From contig NZ_CP026994.1 in assembly GCF_013407165.1 (NCBI RefSeq), positions 1,392,187-1,456,186 of the forward strand: a stretch of DNA of 64,000 bases, read 5' to 3'. Under the pieces are notes generated by a model, which searched no databases, had not been told where the DNA came from, and saw nothing but the letters and a program-made list of their open reading frames with translations. This document shows positions 17,620 through 26,728 of this stretch, piece by piece. Numbering within the stretch: position 1 is the stretch's first letter; each line of letters starts with the position of its first letter. This stretch comes from Nitrosopumilus oxyclinae (GTDB lineage: Archaea > Thermoproteota > Nitrososphaeria > Nitrososphaerales > Nitrosopumilaceae). The translations under genes and the position numbers were made by a program.

Positions 17620-19383
17620 TTAGTAGATCGGTGAAATGTAACTACGTTTTTTCACATCGACAATTCCACCACAAAGAATTCGAACAGATGGAAGAGCCAA
17701 GAATGGTAAGAATAATGGAATCAAATGTGGTCTAGAAAATTTAGAACCTGAATCTACAATAGTATTATTGATTTTTTCAAAATTGGATGAAACTTTTTCA
17801 AAAGAATCTGTGGAGATAATACCACCAAACTGTAAAGGTAATGAAGCAGTAATCTTTCCAGATTTTACTACAACAAGTCCACCTTGATTTTTGATGAGAT
17901 GATTTGATGCAATTGCCATATCAGAATCATTTGAACCAATTACGATCATGTCATTTTCATGAAAACTCCATGTTGAAGCAAAAGCACCAATGTCTGCACC
18001 AAAATTTTCAAGAAATCCTATAGAATGTTTACCAGTTCCATGAATTCTATCAAAGGCTGCAACTTTCCAAATATCTGAATCTAATGAGGCAGAAACATGC
18101 CCATCTTTAGTATGAAGTTCAGCAGAACCTAACTTTGTAATAATTTCAGTTTGCATATAGATAGTATTTGCAATTACATCTTTCTTTTTTGATTTTATTG
18201 CAAAGTCATTTTTAGAGAAATTTTTCAGTTTTACAGTTTTTTTAATCCAAGGTGAAATCATTTGTTTTTTAATCGGGGCAACTATTTGTCCATTTGACAC
18301 AACCAGTTTACCTCCGATATAGACTCTGTTGGGTTTGAATGATTTTAAATCATCAAAAACTAGAATGTCTGCTAATTTACCAGGAGCTATACCACCCAGA
18401 TCTTTTCCCATATTATAATAATCAAAATTATTCTTTGATGCCATGGTAACTGCATCTATTGGTTTTAGGCCAAGGTTGATTGATTCTCGAATACAATGAT
18501 CTATATGGCCAAATTCAGATATATCTAGAGGATCAAGACCATCTGAACAAAACATTAATCGATTAAGATATGTCCCATGAGACAAAACATATGGAATTAT
18601 TTCCTTTAAATCGCGTCTAATTGAACCCTCTCTAATCATTATCCACATTCCAAGACGTAGTCTTTCTAAAACTTGATCAAAATTAATTGGTTCATGACAA
18701 GATAGAATTCCAGATGAGACATATGCATTAAGTTTTTTCTCACTTGCTCCAGCAGTATGTCCATTAATTATGCAATCACATTCCAACATCGATGAAAGTG
18801 ATTTCATTGTTTTTGGATCACGCGAAGTAACTTTTGTCCAAGAAAAAACTTCTCCCAATCCAAGTACATGTGGATGTTTGATAGCAGTTTTTTCTTGTGA
18901 TAATGATAACGATTTACTACTACTAAATTTTGCATCTACTGGAAGACCGCCTGGAACTACTTGAAAAATTCGGATTGGGAGATTCTCACCAAGTTTTAAA
19001 AATTCTTGAAAACCTCGATATCCCCCTACACTAACGATATCGATAGGATCAGAAAATAGAGATGTTACACCACAGAGTAAAGCCTTTTTTGCAAATTCAG
19101 ATGGCAAGACAAATTGATCAATATGTAAATGAGGATCTGCAAAACCAGGACTAACATATTTTCCTTTTACATCAATTGTAATAGTTTTTGGACCAACTGT
19201 ATGTGTAGCGTCTGGTCCAACGTACGCTATTCTATCTTTAATAATTGCAATCTGAATCTCTGGAATAATTTCCCGAGTATAGACTGACATTAAATTACAA
19301 TTTTTTAAAACCAGATCGGCTTTCTTATCACCCATTGCTACAGAGTTAAGAGACAAGATCGAATTTGCTAGGCTCGAATTCAC
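17620..19383 (-). CDS. ade: Adenine deaminase
   Basis: Deaminates adenine to hypoxanthine (purine salvage). The 587-residue amidohydrolase has the metal motif PGFADPHLHID near 77-87, GLGEVFSW near 155, NGHTAG near 188, SCHEP near 208 and the metal aspartate in CSDGLDP near 259; the C-terminal half carries the Ade-specific domain with GSND and GGLVVV. Length fits the family (about 570-600). The frame opens with a GTG; an ATG 16 codons in (MGDKKADLVL) is an equally good start because family members begin near ADLVLKN. It is divergent from the eL42 gene. Confidence 0.93.
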   Translation of the reverse strand: MNSSLANSILSLNSVAMGDKKADLVLKNCNLMSVYTREIIPEIQIAIIKDRIAYVGPDATHTVGPKTITIDVKGKYVSPGFADPHLHIDQFVLPSEFAKKALLCGVTSLFSDPIDIVSVGGYRGFQEFLKLGENLPIRIFQVVPGGLPVDAKFSSSKSLSLSQEKTAIKHPHVLGLGEVFSWTKVTSRDPKTMKSLSSMLECDCIINGHTAGASEKKLNAYVSSGILSCHEPINFDQVLERLRLGMWIMIREGSIRRDLKEIIPYVLSHGTYLNRLMFCSDGLDPLDISEFGHIDHCIRESINLGLKPIDAVTMASKNNFDYYNMGKDLGGIAPGKLADILVFDDLKSFKPNRVYIGGKLVVSNGQIVAPIKKQMISPWIKKTVKLKNFSKNDFAIKSKKKDVIANTIYMQTEIITKLGSAELHTKDGHVSASLDSDIWKVAAFDRIHGTGKHSIGFLENFGADIGAFASTWSFHENDMIVIGSNDSDMAIASNHLIKNQGGLVVVKSGKITASLPLQFGGIISTDSFEKVSSNFEKINNTIVDSGSKFSRPHLIPLFLPFLALPSVRILCGGIVDVKKRSYISPIY

Positions 19384-19403
19384 TTCTTTTAATTGGAATT
19401 TGC

Positions 19404-19430
19404 GCCTATTATAGATTCAATGTATAAATT
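19404..19430. promoter_or_regulatory. Back-to-back TATA boxes between ade and rpl44e
   Basis: On the minus strand CTATAATAG lies about 25-32 bases before the GTG of ade. On the plus strand TGTATAAATT lies about 24-35 bases before the ATG at 19454. The boxes nearly touch, so binding of TBP for one gene may exclude the other. Confidence 0.5.
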
Positions 19431-19453
19431 ACGGTTGAAGAGGTTTTTGTGAT

Positions 19454-19735
19454 ATGAACATTCCTAAGGTGATCAGAAAGTATTGTGCAAAATGTAATGC
19501 ACATACTGAACAAAAGATCTCCATTTACAAGGCTGGAAAAAGACGTGGTTCTGCTGCTGGTGAACGCCGACATGCAGAGCGTAAAAAAGGATATGGTGGA
19601 CAAAAATTCCCAAAATTAGCAAAACCAGCCAAAGTTACAAAGAAAGTTACTCCTATTATGACATGTACTGTATGTAAAAAGAAATACAATAAAAAAGGCG
19701 TTAGAATTAAGAAATTTGAGTTGATAGCAGCATGA
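19454..19735 (+). CDS. rpl44e: Ribosomal protein eL42 (L44e)
   Basis: Large-subunit protein of 93 residues, near the E site in archaeal and eukaryotic ribosomes. The N-terminal YCAKCNAHTEQK and the C-terminal CTVCKKKY give the CxxC...CxxC zinc site, with the basic GKRRGSAAGERRHAERKKGYGG-type central region typical of the family. It overlaps the eS27 gene by four bases (ATGA), so the two are translationally coupled, the usual archaeal pairing. Confidence 0.97.
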   Translation: MNIPKVIRKYCAKCNAHTEQKISIYKAGKRRGSAAGERRHAERKKGYGGQKFPKLAKPAKVTKKVTPIMTCTVCKKKYNKKGVRIKKFELIAA

Positions 19736-19929
19736 AGAAAGATCATATTGAAATTCCAAAGCCATCTAGTAAGTTTCAAAAAGTCAATTGCAATGAATGC
19801 GGTGAACTACAAGTAGTTTATTCACATGCATCAACTAAAGTAGCATGTAATTCCTGTGGAAATACTATTTCAGAACCAACTGGATCTAAAGCACAAATCA
19901 ATGGTAAAATCTCAGGCAGTGCCGAGTAA
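19732..19929 (+). CDS. rps27e: Ribosomal protein eS27
   Basis: Small-subunit protein of 65 residues with a four-cysteine zinc ribbon: CNECGE near 21-26 and CNSCGN near 39-44. Length is normal for the archaeal form. Its start overlaps the stop of the eL42 gene and its 3' end overlaps the convergent cobY gene by 18 bases, which is unusually tight for convergent transcripts. Confidence 0.96.
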   Translation: MKKDHIEIPKPSSKFQKVNCNECGELQVVYSHASTKVACNSCGNTISEPTGSKAQINGKISGSAE

Positions 19930-20496
19930 ATCATAATCCTTTTTAGAATTTAGATTAAATGCAATTCTCTTATCATCAATTATGATATAATTTTCATCTA
20001 AATTTTCTAAAGAAGAGACTTTTTCGGAATTTACCAAAGAAATTCCAGTGTAATGACATGTTTGACCATCAAAATTAACAGAGAAATCAGATTCTAAACC
20101 AAGAGCGGTTAAGAATTTGTTAGTTACAAGAATACTAGTCCAAATTTTTTTAGGATCAAATTGATTAGTGATTTTTTTGATTATTTCTTCATCAAGTAAA
20201 GGTAAATCACCGGAAATTACTAACACATGATCATTGATTGTTCTTAATGTGGAATTTAGATCTTCTACATAACCAATTCCTGATGTATCAAAAGTTTCAA
20301 TGTTATTTTCTTCGAGTAATTTTTTTGTCTTAGGGGAATTACAACTAGTAACGGCTAGAATTTTTGAAAAAGAATTTGAGTTTTTTAATGAATGAACAAC
20401 ATGTAGAATTACAGGTTTTTTAAATTTGAGTAATAGTTTTTCATCATCTAAATTCATTCTAGTACCTTTGCCGCCAGCCATTACAAGACAGATCAT
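19912..20496 (-). CDS. cobY: Adenosylcobinamide-phosphate guanylyltransferase CobY
   Basis: Transfers GMP from GTP to adenosylcobinamide phosphate in the late B12 pathway; CobY is the archaeal replacement of CobU. The 194-residue nucleotidyltransferase begins with the sugar-nucleotide-type loop MAGGKGTRM (about 6-14), then K near 21-25 and SGDLPLL near 94-100. It is the last gene of the cob operon and overlaps cobS by four bases. The assignment rests on the family motif plus operon position. Confidence 0.9.
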   Translation of the reverse strand: MICLVMAGGKGTRMNLDDEKLLLKFKKPVILHVVHSLKNSNSFSKILAVTSCNSPKTKKLLEENNIETFDTSGIGYVEDLNSTLRTINDHVLVISGDLPLLDEEIIKKITNQFDPKKIWTSILVTNKFLTALGLESDFSVNFDGQTCHYTGISLVNSEKVSSLENLDENYIIIDDKRIAFNLNSKKDYDLLGTA

Positions 20497-21218
20497 ATTG
20501 AAACAAACACCATCAAAGAAGCTAATCGAGTGAATTCATTGGTGGCTCCTAGCACATCACCAGTAACACCACCAAAACTACGAGTGGATAAAGCCAGGAG
20601 AAACATTGTCAAAACAATAGTTACACCAAGCATTATCAATCCTGTTGTTTCACCAATTACAATTACAGGAATAAGCATTATGAGAAATGCTGCTGTGAGT
20701 TTTTTCTTATCTTTCATGAATTCAACAAAAGGAGAATTTGATCCTAATGAAGCTGATTTGCCCAAACTAGCCATCAAAACCATTGAAAATTTTGCCAAAA
20801 TTTCACTAATCAAAATTGCCTTAAACAAATCAAATCCACTTGTAAGAGAAATAGTAATTATCAAACCAATGAGATACAATACAATTGTAACAATTCCTGC
20901 CGAACCTGTAGAAAGATCCTTCATTGCTTTGAGTTTTTTATCTTTTGATCCTTTCACCATCAATCCATCTGCAAAATCAGCTAAACCATCGGCATGATGT
21001 ATACCTGTAACTATTGCAATAGATGCAACAACTAACAAACTAACCAACAATGGTTCCAAAAAGAAAGATAGTCCAAAACCTAATGAACCAATTAAAAGTC
21101 CAATAGCTATTCCAACTATAGGAAACATGAACATGTATTTTGCAATAGTATCTAACGAAGCATTTGTTGATGGGAATATTGTTAAAAATGAAAAAACAGA
21201 TCCAATTTCTTTAAACAA
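20493..21218 (-). CDS. cobS: Adenosylcobinamide-GDP ribazoletransferase CobS
   Basis: Integral membrane enzyme that joins the lower-ligand nucleoside (alpha-ribazole or its phosphate) to adenosylcobinamide-GDP, completing cobalamin. The 241-residue protein has the CobS signature HHADGLADFADGLM (about 74-87), with its acidic metal-binding residues, followed by KDLSTGSAG and several membrane spans. Its start overlaps the end of cbiB and its stop overlaps cobY, so translation is coupled along the operon. Confidence 0.95.
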   Translation of the reverse strand: MFKEIGSVFSFLTIFPSTNASLDTIAKYMFMFPIVGIAIGLLIGSLGFGLSFFLEPLLVSLLVVASIAIVTGIHHADGLADFADGLMVKGSKDKKLKAMKDLSTGSAGIVTIVLYLIGLIITISLTSGFDLFKAILISEILAKFSMVLMASLGKSASLGSNSPFVEFMKDKKKLTAAFLIMLIPVIVIGETTGLIMLGVTIVLTMFLLALSTRSFGGVTGDVLGATNEFTRLASLMVFVSI

Positions 21219-22182
21219 GTACCCACCATCCTACAATAGACAAAATAAAAATTATTGGAATAGATACAATTCCAAAAAAGAGTACAGAGGTAAGTTTCAT
21301 AATAGAAATTGCAGAATGTACATCCTCTTTTGTTAGAATTATTTCACCATCGCCTAATTTGTAATGATTAATTTTTTCAAATTTTGTTTCTAAAGCTCCA
21401 GCTAAAGCAGCCATAGGATATCCAGCATTAGGACTTTCAGTTTTTTTACCATCTCTGATCATTATTTTGTAAGACTCTCTCCAATTATTTTGTAAAATTG
21501 CAGCAGAAATTATCATTATAATCCCTGTCAGTCTAGATGGAATATAATTTAGAATACTGTCACAAGTTGCTGCAAACCAACCAACATTTTTAAAAATATC
21601 AGTTTTGTATCCAACCATAGAATCTGCGGTGTTAATTATACGATATACAAATGCTCCAGGCAATCCAAGAAGAGCATAATAAAATAATGGCCCAGTGATT
21701 CCATCGACGGTATTTTCACTAATACTCTCAAGTACACCTGAAAGTACATGATTTTTGTCTAAATTTTTGGTATTACGCTTAACAATCATAGATAAGTGAA
21801 TTCTTGCCAAATCAAGATTATCCTCATCTAAGGATTCTATAACAGATTTTGCATGTTTTTCCATTCCACGAATAGCAATTGTAGTTTTTAATAACAATCC
21901 ACCAACAATTACAAAAACAATCAGTGATAGATAATCAATAGTTATCAACGAAATTCCAATATTCAAAACAAAAAGTAGTAGAATTACTAAACCAGAAGTA
22001 ATAGTAACAACACAGACACCTCCAAATTTTTCTATCACAGGATGTTCATTTTTTGCCATAGGAGTAAGTTTAGCAATCAAAGTTCCAATCCAAGCTGTAG
22101 GATGATATTTATTTTTAGGATCTCCAAACTTCAAATCAAGTAAAATTGCAAAACCAATTACAAAAATAGATTCAATAATCAT
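21211..22182 (-). CDS. cbiB: Cobinamide-phosphate synthase CbiB (CobD in the aerobic nomenclature)
   Basis: Membrane enzyme that attaches aminopropanol phosphate to cobyric acid. The 323-residue protein opens with a membrane span and LDLKFGDPKNKYHPTAWIG (about 15-33), the family hallmark, then AGALE near 259 and SPNAGYPMAA near 248. About five hydrophobic spans are visible. Its ATG overlaps the stop of cobQ as ATGA, and its end overlaps the cobS start by eight bases. Length is typical. Confidence 0.95.
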   Translation of the reverse strand: MIIESIFVIGFAILLDLKFGDPKNKYHPTAWIGTLIAKLTPMAKNEHPVIEKFGGVCVVTITSGLVILLLFVLNIGISLITIDYLSLIVFVIVGGLLLKTTIAIRGMEKHAKSVIESLDEDNLDLARIHLSMIVKRNTKNLDKNHVLSGVLESISENTVDGITGPLFYYALLGLPGAFVYRIINTADSMVGYKTDIFKNVGWFAATCDSILNYIPSRLTGIIMIISAAILQNNWRESYKIMIRDGKKTESPNAGYPMAALAGALETKFEKINHYKLGDGEIILTKEDVHSAISIMKLTSVLFFGIVSIPIIFILSIVGWWVLV

Positions 22183-23018
22183 TTCAACATCTTCTCAATA
22201 GATTGTATATCAAGATTAGATTCTACAGTTTTTGCCAATTTATTTAATTCATTGTCAATTTTTGAAATATTTCTCTTAGTCCATTGAATATCTTTAGGAG
22301 TGGCATTAAGTGAATCTTCTTCAGGTAGGTCTAATGGGATTAATGGAATAGTGCCTACAACAGGTATTTTTGTAATATTTTTGAGTTTTTTAAATCCAGG
22401 TTTTAATACGTCTAAATCTCCTCTGAATTTGTTAAAGATGAAACCTTTTACAAGTTTTTGATATTTTTTTTCAATTAAAGCCATGGTTCCAACTAGACTT
22501 GCAAAAGAACCACCTTTGTCAATATCTGAAACCAATAAAACAGATGCATTAGCTTTTTGAGCAATCCTCATGTTTGCAATATCAAATTTTTGTAAATTAA
22601 TTTCAGCTGGAGAACCTGCACCTTCTAAAATAACTAAATCATAGTTTTTCTGCAATATTTTAAGAGATTTAACTGCAACATCAATTCCTTTTTGATTTAC
22701 AAATTTTTCATAATATTCTTTTGCGTGCATTTTCTTGTATCGTTTTCCATTTAGATATACAATACTGTTGTAGTTTCCTATTGGTTTTAGTAAAATTGGA
22801 TTTAGATCAGGAGTAATTTCGCATCTAGAACCAATAGCCTGAATTGCTTGAGCACGAGAAATCTCAAATTCAGGCGTAACATATGCAAAATTTGACATAT
22901 TTTGAGATTTGAAAGGTGCAACACGGTAACCTTTATCAGAAAAAATTCTGCAAAGCGCTGCCACCAACGTTGTTTTTCCTGCTCCAGAAGAAGTTCCTTG
23001 AATCATCAAAGATTTCAT
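22179..23018 (-). CDS. cobQ: Cobyric acid synthase-like protein lacking the glutamine amidotransferase domain
   Basis: CobQ/CbiP amidates four side chains of adenosylcobyrinic acid diamide using glutamine ammonia and ATP. The 279-residue product matches only the ATPase half: P-loop TSSGAGKTTL near 9-18, PFKSQNMSNF near 34-43, LLKPIG, LEGAGSPAEINL near 155-166, DIDKGGSFASLVGT near 185-198 and LPEEDSL near 251-257. It then ends in about 25 helical residues. The C-terminal class I-like amidotransferase domain (about 230 residues in the family) is absent. The stop is embedded in the cbiB start codon, and nothing downstream encodes the missing part, so this is not a simple frameshift. Confidence 0.88.
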   Translation of the reverse strand: MKSLMIQGTSSGAGKTTLVAALCRIFSDKGYRVAPFKSQNMSNFAYVTPEFEISRAQAIQAIGSRCEITPDLNPILLKPIGNYNSIVYLNGKRYKKMHAKEYYEKFVNQKGIDVAVKSLKILQKNYDLVILEGAGSPAEINLQKFDIANMRIAQKANASVLLVSDIDKGGSFASLVGTMALIEKKYQKLVKGFIFNKFRGDLDVLKPGFKKLKNITKIPVVGTIPLIPLDLPEEDSLNATPKDIQWTKRNISKIDNELNKLAKTVESNLDIQSIEKMLK

Positions 23019-24097
23019 TTTATTTTCTCCAATACATTTACAAGTTTTAAATTGTCTTTATGGGCTTTAACAGCAATTCTAATATGATGGTTATCTAATC
23101 CTCTAAAATTTTTACAATCTCTGATCAAAATTTTGTGTTCGAGTAATTTCTTTTGTAATTCGGTCGAATTTTTTTTTGTTTTAATTAAAATGAAATTAGT
23201 TGAAGAGTCATCACAATCAAATCCTTTTAATTTATTTATTTTATTTCTTAAAAAGATTAATTCTTTTTCAATAATAGAATTAGATTTAACAAGATGAGAT
23301 TTATTTTTAAGGGCAGTATTTGCTGCATCTTGAGCTAACGAATTTACGCTCCACGGTATTTGTATTTTTTTTAAAACGTTAATGATTTCTTTTGAGCCTG
23401 CTGCATATCCAATACGGATTCCAGGTAATGCAAATGATTTAGTTAACGAACGTAAAACAAAAAGATTTTTGTGATTTTTAACATATGATATAATCGATTC
23501 ATTTGATGCTGGAACCATTTCTATAAAACATTCATCTAAAAATACAATTGTAGATAATTTTTTTGCTTTTTTAATTATTTGTAGTAATTCTTTTTTTGAT
23601 AATAATTGTCCTGTTGGATTATTTGGATTACAGATGAATACACACCCATTTTTTGGAATTTTTGAAATGAATACATCAAGATTTTTAGATAAATTCATTG
23701 TTTTAAAATAAGAAATTTGACATTCATTGAGTTTAGCTACTGCTTCATATTCTTGAAAAGTTGGAATTGGGATCAACACTTTAGTTTTTTTAGATAAAAA
23801 TGCAAAACAGAAATTATAAAGAATTTCAATTGCACCATTCCCAACTATCAGATTTGATTTTTCTAATTTTGTATATTTTTTTAGGCTTGAAATCACCGTT
23901 GATGAACTAGAATCTGGATAGTGTTTGATATTTTCAATATTTTTTTTAAGAGATTTTTTTACAGTAAATGGAGTACCTGCAGGCGATACATTTGAACTAA
24001 AATCGATGATTTTTGAATCAATGCTTTGTGAAGAATTTCGTCCCCCATGAAGTACTGGTATATGATTAATGATCGAGGGTTTTGTTCGTATTTTCAC
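23015..24097 (-). CDS. cobD: Threonine-phosphate decarboxylase-like PLP enzyme (CobD/HisC family)
   Basis: Fold-type I PLP enzyme of 360 residues. In cobalamin operons this family makes (R)-1-amino-2-propanol phosphate from threonine phosphate. Seen are HGGRNSS near 17-23, FSSNVSPAG near 33-41, NPNNPTGQ near 157-164, DECF near 188 and the PLP-lysine motif SLTKSFALPGIRIGY (Lys about 219). Histidinol-phosphate aminotransferases look similar, but the position at the head of the B12 operon favours CobD. The start is a GTG. It overlaps cobQ by four bases. Confidence 0.88.
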   Translation of the reverse strand: MKIRTKPSIINHIPVLHGGRNSSQSIDSKIIDFSSNVSPAGTPFTVKKSLKKNIENIKHYPDSSSSTVISSLKKYTKLEKSNLIVGNGAIEILYNFCFAFLSKKTKVLIPIPTFQEYEAVAKLNECQISYFKTMNLSKNLDVFISKIPKNGCVFICNPNNPTGQLLSKKELLQIIKKAKKLSTIVFLDECFIEMVPASNESIISYVKNHKNLFVLRSLTKSFALPGIRIGYAAGSKEIINVLKKIQIPWSVNSLAQDAANTALKNKSHLVKSNSIIEKELIFLRNKINKLKGFDCDDSSTNFILIKTKKNSTELQKKLLEHKILIRDCKNFRGLDNHHIRIAVKAHKDNLKLVNVLEKIK

Positions 24098-24180
24098 AGT
24101 TCCAAATAGAATTAGTCGATTTAGTATGTTTGGGTAATACAGAAAACGATTATTAGTTGAAACCGATCAATATTCAAAAT

Positions 24181-25257
24181 ATGAGTAAAAAAAGAGTGGC
24201 AATTATTGGGGTTACAGGTTCTGTGGGTCAGGAATTTGTTCAGTCATTAAATAACCATCCATGGTTTGAAGTTACTCAAATTGCAGCATCCTCACGTTCA
24301 GCAGGAAAAAAATATCTGGATTCAATTAAAGATGCAAGTGGAATTATAGCATGGGATGTGGGTGGAGAAATCCCAGAACATATCAAAGAAATGACAGTAA
24401 AATCAGTTGATGAGTTAGATATTTCTCAATTAGATTTAGTATTTTCAGCAGTAGAATCAGAGGCAGCCAGAGCTATAGAAACTAAGATGGCTGCAGATTT
24501 ACCAGTTATCTCTACAAGTTCTGCTTATAGATATGAAGATGATGTACCAATCTTAATCCCAGGAATTAATGATGAGCAAACAGAATTACTTGAAACTCAA
24601 AAAAAGAATAGGAATTGGAAAGGTTGGGTAGCTCCATTACCAAATTGTACTACAACGGGTTTAGCAATTACATTAAAACCATTACTTGAAAAATATGGAG
24701 CAAAAAAAGTTATGATGACTTCAATGCAAGCAATATCCGGAGGTGGAAAATCTGGGGTATCAGCAATGGGGATTACTGATAACATCATTCCATATATTCC
24801 AAAAGAAGAAGGTAAAGTAAGATTAGAAACAAGGAAAATATTAGGCAAGCTAATAGATGGAAAAATTGAAGATGCAGATATCCGAATTAGTTGTACTTGT
24901 ACAAGAGTTCCTGTAATTGATGGACATACAGAATCAGTTTTTGTAGAAACTACAGAAAAAATTGATCCTACAAAAGCAAAAGAAACCTATGATCAATGTA
25001 ACAAAGACATTTCAGTAGCTGGTTTACCATCTGCTCCTGAAAAATACTATGCATTTCATGAAGACCCAACTAGACCTCAACCAAGAATGGAAAGAAATGT
25101 TGGAGATGGAATGACTACAACTATCGGAAGAGTTGAAACTGAAGAATTATTTGATAACGGTTTGAAATACATGTTATTTTCTCACAATAAAAAAATGGGT
25201 TCAGCAAAGGGAGCAGTTTTGTTGGCAGAAATGTTATACAAAAAAGGTAAGATTTAG
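24181..25257 (+). CDS. asd: Aspartate-semialdehyde dehydrogenase, archaeal type
   Basis: Reduces aspartyl phosphate to the semialdehyde for threonine, methionine and lysine synthesis. About 358 residues from the ATG at 24181 (an in-frame TTG 24 bases upstream exists). Seen are the dinucleotide motif GVTGSVGQ near 10-17, the active-site Cys in PLPNCTTTGL near 153, and the SGGGKSG region near 182. In some Crenarchaeota a paralogue of this family is malonyl-CoA/succinyl-CoA reductase; I see no feature proving that here, so the amino-acid role is the default. Confidence 0.88.
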   Translation: MSKKRVAIIGVTGSVGQEFVQSLNNHPWFEVTQIAASSRSAGKKYLDSIKDASGIIAWDVGGEIPEHIKEMTVKSVDELDISQLDLVFSAVESEAARAIETKMAADLPVISTSSAYRYEDDVPILIPGINDEQTELLETQKKNRNWKGWVAPLPNCTTTGLAITLKPLLEKYGAKKVMMTSMQAISGGGKSGVSAMGITDNIIPYIPKEEGKVRLETRKILGKLIDGKIEDADIRISCTCTRVPVIDGHTESVFVETTEKIDPTKAKETYDQCNKDISVAGLPSAPEKYYAFHEDPTRPQPRMERNVGDGMTTTIGRVETEELFDNGLKYMLFSHNKKMGSAKGAVLLAEMLYKKGKI

Positions 25258-25328
25258 AGAATTTATTGCAATTTTTACAATAATAACTTTATAAGATCCA
25301 GAAAACTAGATCGACTCAGGTGTTTTAG

Positions 25329-25796
25329 ACGGCAAAAGTAGATGACTTAGATTTACAAATTTTATCAGAATTATCCAATGACGCCTCAATTTCAGTTCCC
25401 CGTTTATCAAAAAAAATTAATGTTAATTCATCTGTAGTGTATTCAAGAATCAAGCGATTAGTTAAGAGAAAACTGATTGAACGTTTTACCATTGTTGTTA
25501 ATGATGAAGAATTGGGTTACAGTGTTAAAGCATTAACTGGAATCAATATGGATACAAAAAAACGAGATCATATAATTGAGGAATTATTCAAAATAGACGG
25601 AGTCAGAGAAGTTGCAGAAGTTACAGGTAGATTTGACATTCTAGTTACAATGTATTCAAAATCATTAGATCAAATGCATAAAATGGTCTCTGAGCGAATT
25701 GGCAGAATTGAAGGAATTCAGTCATCTGAATCGTTTATTGAAATGAAATCACGAATGAAAGCAATGCCATATATGCCATCAAAGGACAGTGACTAA
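25329..25796 (+). CDS. Lrp/AsnC-family transcriptional regulator with a non-canonical start (ACG at 25329)
   Basis: The coding frame is open from just after a TAG at 25326. The first canonical start is a GTG at 25437, but that would cut off most of the DNA-binding domain. The frame upstream encodes KVDDLDLQILSELSNDASIS and the recognition-helix region, exactly the expected Lrp helix-turn-helix, so the real start lies near 25329. There ACG-GCA-AAA stands where homologues would have ATG. A TATA-like CTTTATAAG (25287-25295) and AGGTG six bases before the ACG support this. The product would be about 155 residues, standard for Lrp, with the C-terminal RAM ligand domain (about 80-140). It is followed two bases later by the heme O synthase gene. 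Confidence 0.85.
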   Translation, partial: TAKVDDLDLQILSELSNDASISVPRLSKKINVNSSVVYSRIKRLVKRKLIERFTIVVNDEELGYSVKALTGINMDTKKRDHIIEELFKIDGVREVAEVTGRFDILVTMYSKSLDQMHKMVSERIGRIEGIQSSESFIEMKSRMKAMPYMPSKDSD

Positions 25797-25798
25797 TA

Positions 25799-26728
25799 TT
25801 GCAAAAGCAAAAATCCGAATCCAGAGTAGCAGTATATTATGAATTAACAAAGCCAAAAATTTGGTATTTACTAGTTTTTACAGCATTTGGTGCAGCATTA
25901 ACAGCTTCCAATATTTACGACATAGAAATATCTCCTGCAACATGGCTACTAATGTTATTTTCAGTTGCAGCTGGTTCAGCAGCAGCAAATACTTTGACAA
26001 ATTATCATGATAGAGATATCGATGCCATTATGGAAAGAACAAAAGACAGACCTCTACCATCAAAAAGAATCTACCCTGCAGTAAAGGCAAGGAATTTTGG
26101 ATTAGCATTAGCAGGCATCTCTCTAGTTCTAGCATTTGGAATTTCTTTTACAACGACATTAGAACAAGGAACATGGGCAACTGCTTTCATTGCATTTGGA
26201 TTAGTAAATAACATCATAATTTACTCATATGTTTTAAAACGAAATTCTAGGACTAACATTATTTTAGGTGGATTATGTGGAGGTTCACCTCCAATGATTG
26301 GATGGGTAGCAGTAAGTATGTCAGATTTATGGACAATGGGTCTTGCCATGGCAGGTTTAGTGTTCATTTGGATTCCAATGCATATTTGGGCACTCACTTT
26401 ACATTTTAAAGAAGATTATAACAAAGTCAATGTTCCAATGTTGACTGCAGTACAATCAGAAAAAACTTCTGCAAGGGCTATTGCAATTTCAACAGTCGTA
26501 ATGGTATTATTTTCAATTGCCCCATTTTTCATTACAACTCAAAGCGGTGAAGAAATGGTTGGAGCAGTATATCTATGGACTGCAATTGCATCAGGTGCAT
26601 TAATGGTAGGATTATCAATATGGGTCATAGTCAAACCAATGGAAAAAGCAGCCTGGACATTGTTTAAATTCTCTAGTCCATACTTGGCAGTATTGTTTAT
26701 TGCACTAATGGTTGATTCTGCATTATAA
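25799..26728 (+). CDS. ctaB: Heme O synthase (protoheme IX farnesyltransferase)
   Basis: UbiA-family membrane enzyme that adds a farnesyl-type chain to heme b for terminal oxidases. The 309-residue protein shows about eight or nine membrane spans, the first aspartate-rich motif in NYHDRDIDAIMERTKDRPLP (about 68-87), and conserved LGGLCGGSPPMIGW (about 156-169). No ATG occurs before the conserved N-terminus YYELTKPKIWYL, so the TTG at 25799 is taken as start. The preceding Lrp gene may regulate it. Confidence 0.93.
   Translation: MQKQKSESRVAVYYELTKPKIWYLLVFTAFGAALTASNIYDIEISPATWLLMLFSVAAGSAAANTLTNYHDRDIDAIMERTKDRPLPSKRIYPAVKARNFGLALAGISLVLAFGISFTTTLEQGTWATAFIAFGLVNNIIIYSYVLKRNSRTNIILGGLCGGSPPMIGWVAVSMSDLWTMGLAMAGLVFIWIPMHIWALTLHFKEDYNKVNVPMLTAVQSEKTSARAIAISTVVMVLFSIAPFFITTQSGEEMVGAVYLWTAIASGALMVGLSIWVIVKPMEKAAWTLFKFSSPYLAVLFIALMVDSAL

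Noticed and set aside
20530-20997. Plus-strand frame within cobS
   Set aside because: Antisense shadow of a clear CobS; no independent motif.
24181-25257. Malonyl-CoA/succinyl-CoA reductase rather than aspartate-semialdehyde dehydrogenase
   Set aside because: The motifs fit the amino-acid enzyme and I see nothing specific to the CoA-reductase branch; kept only as an alternative.
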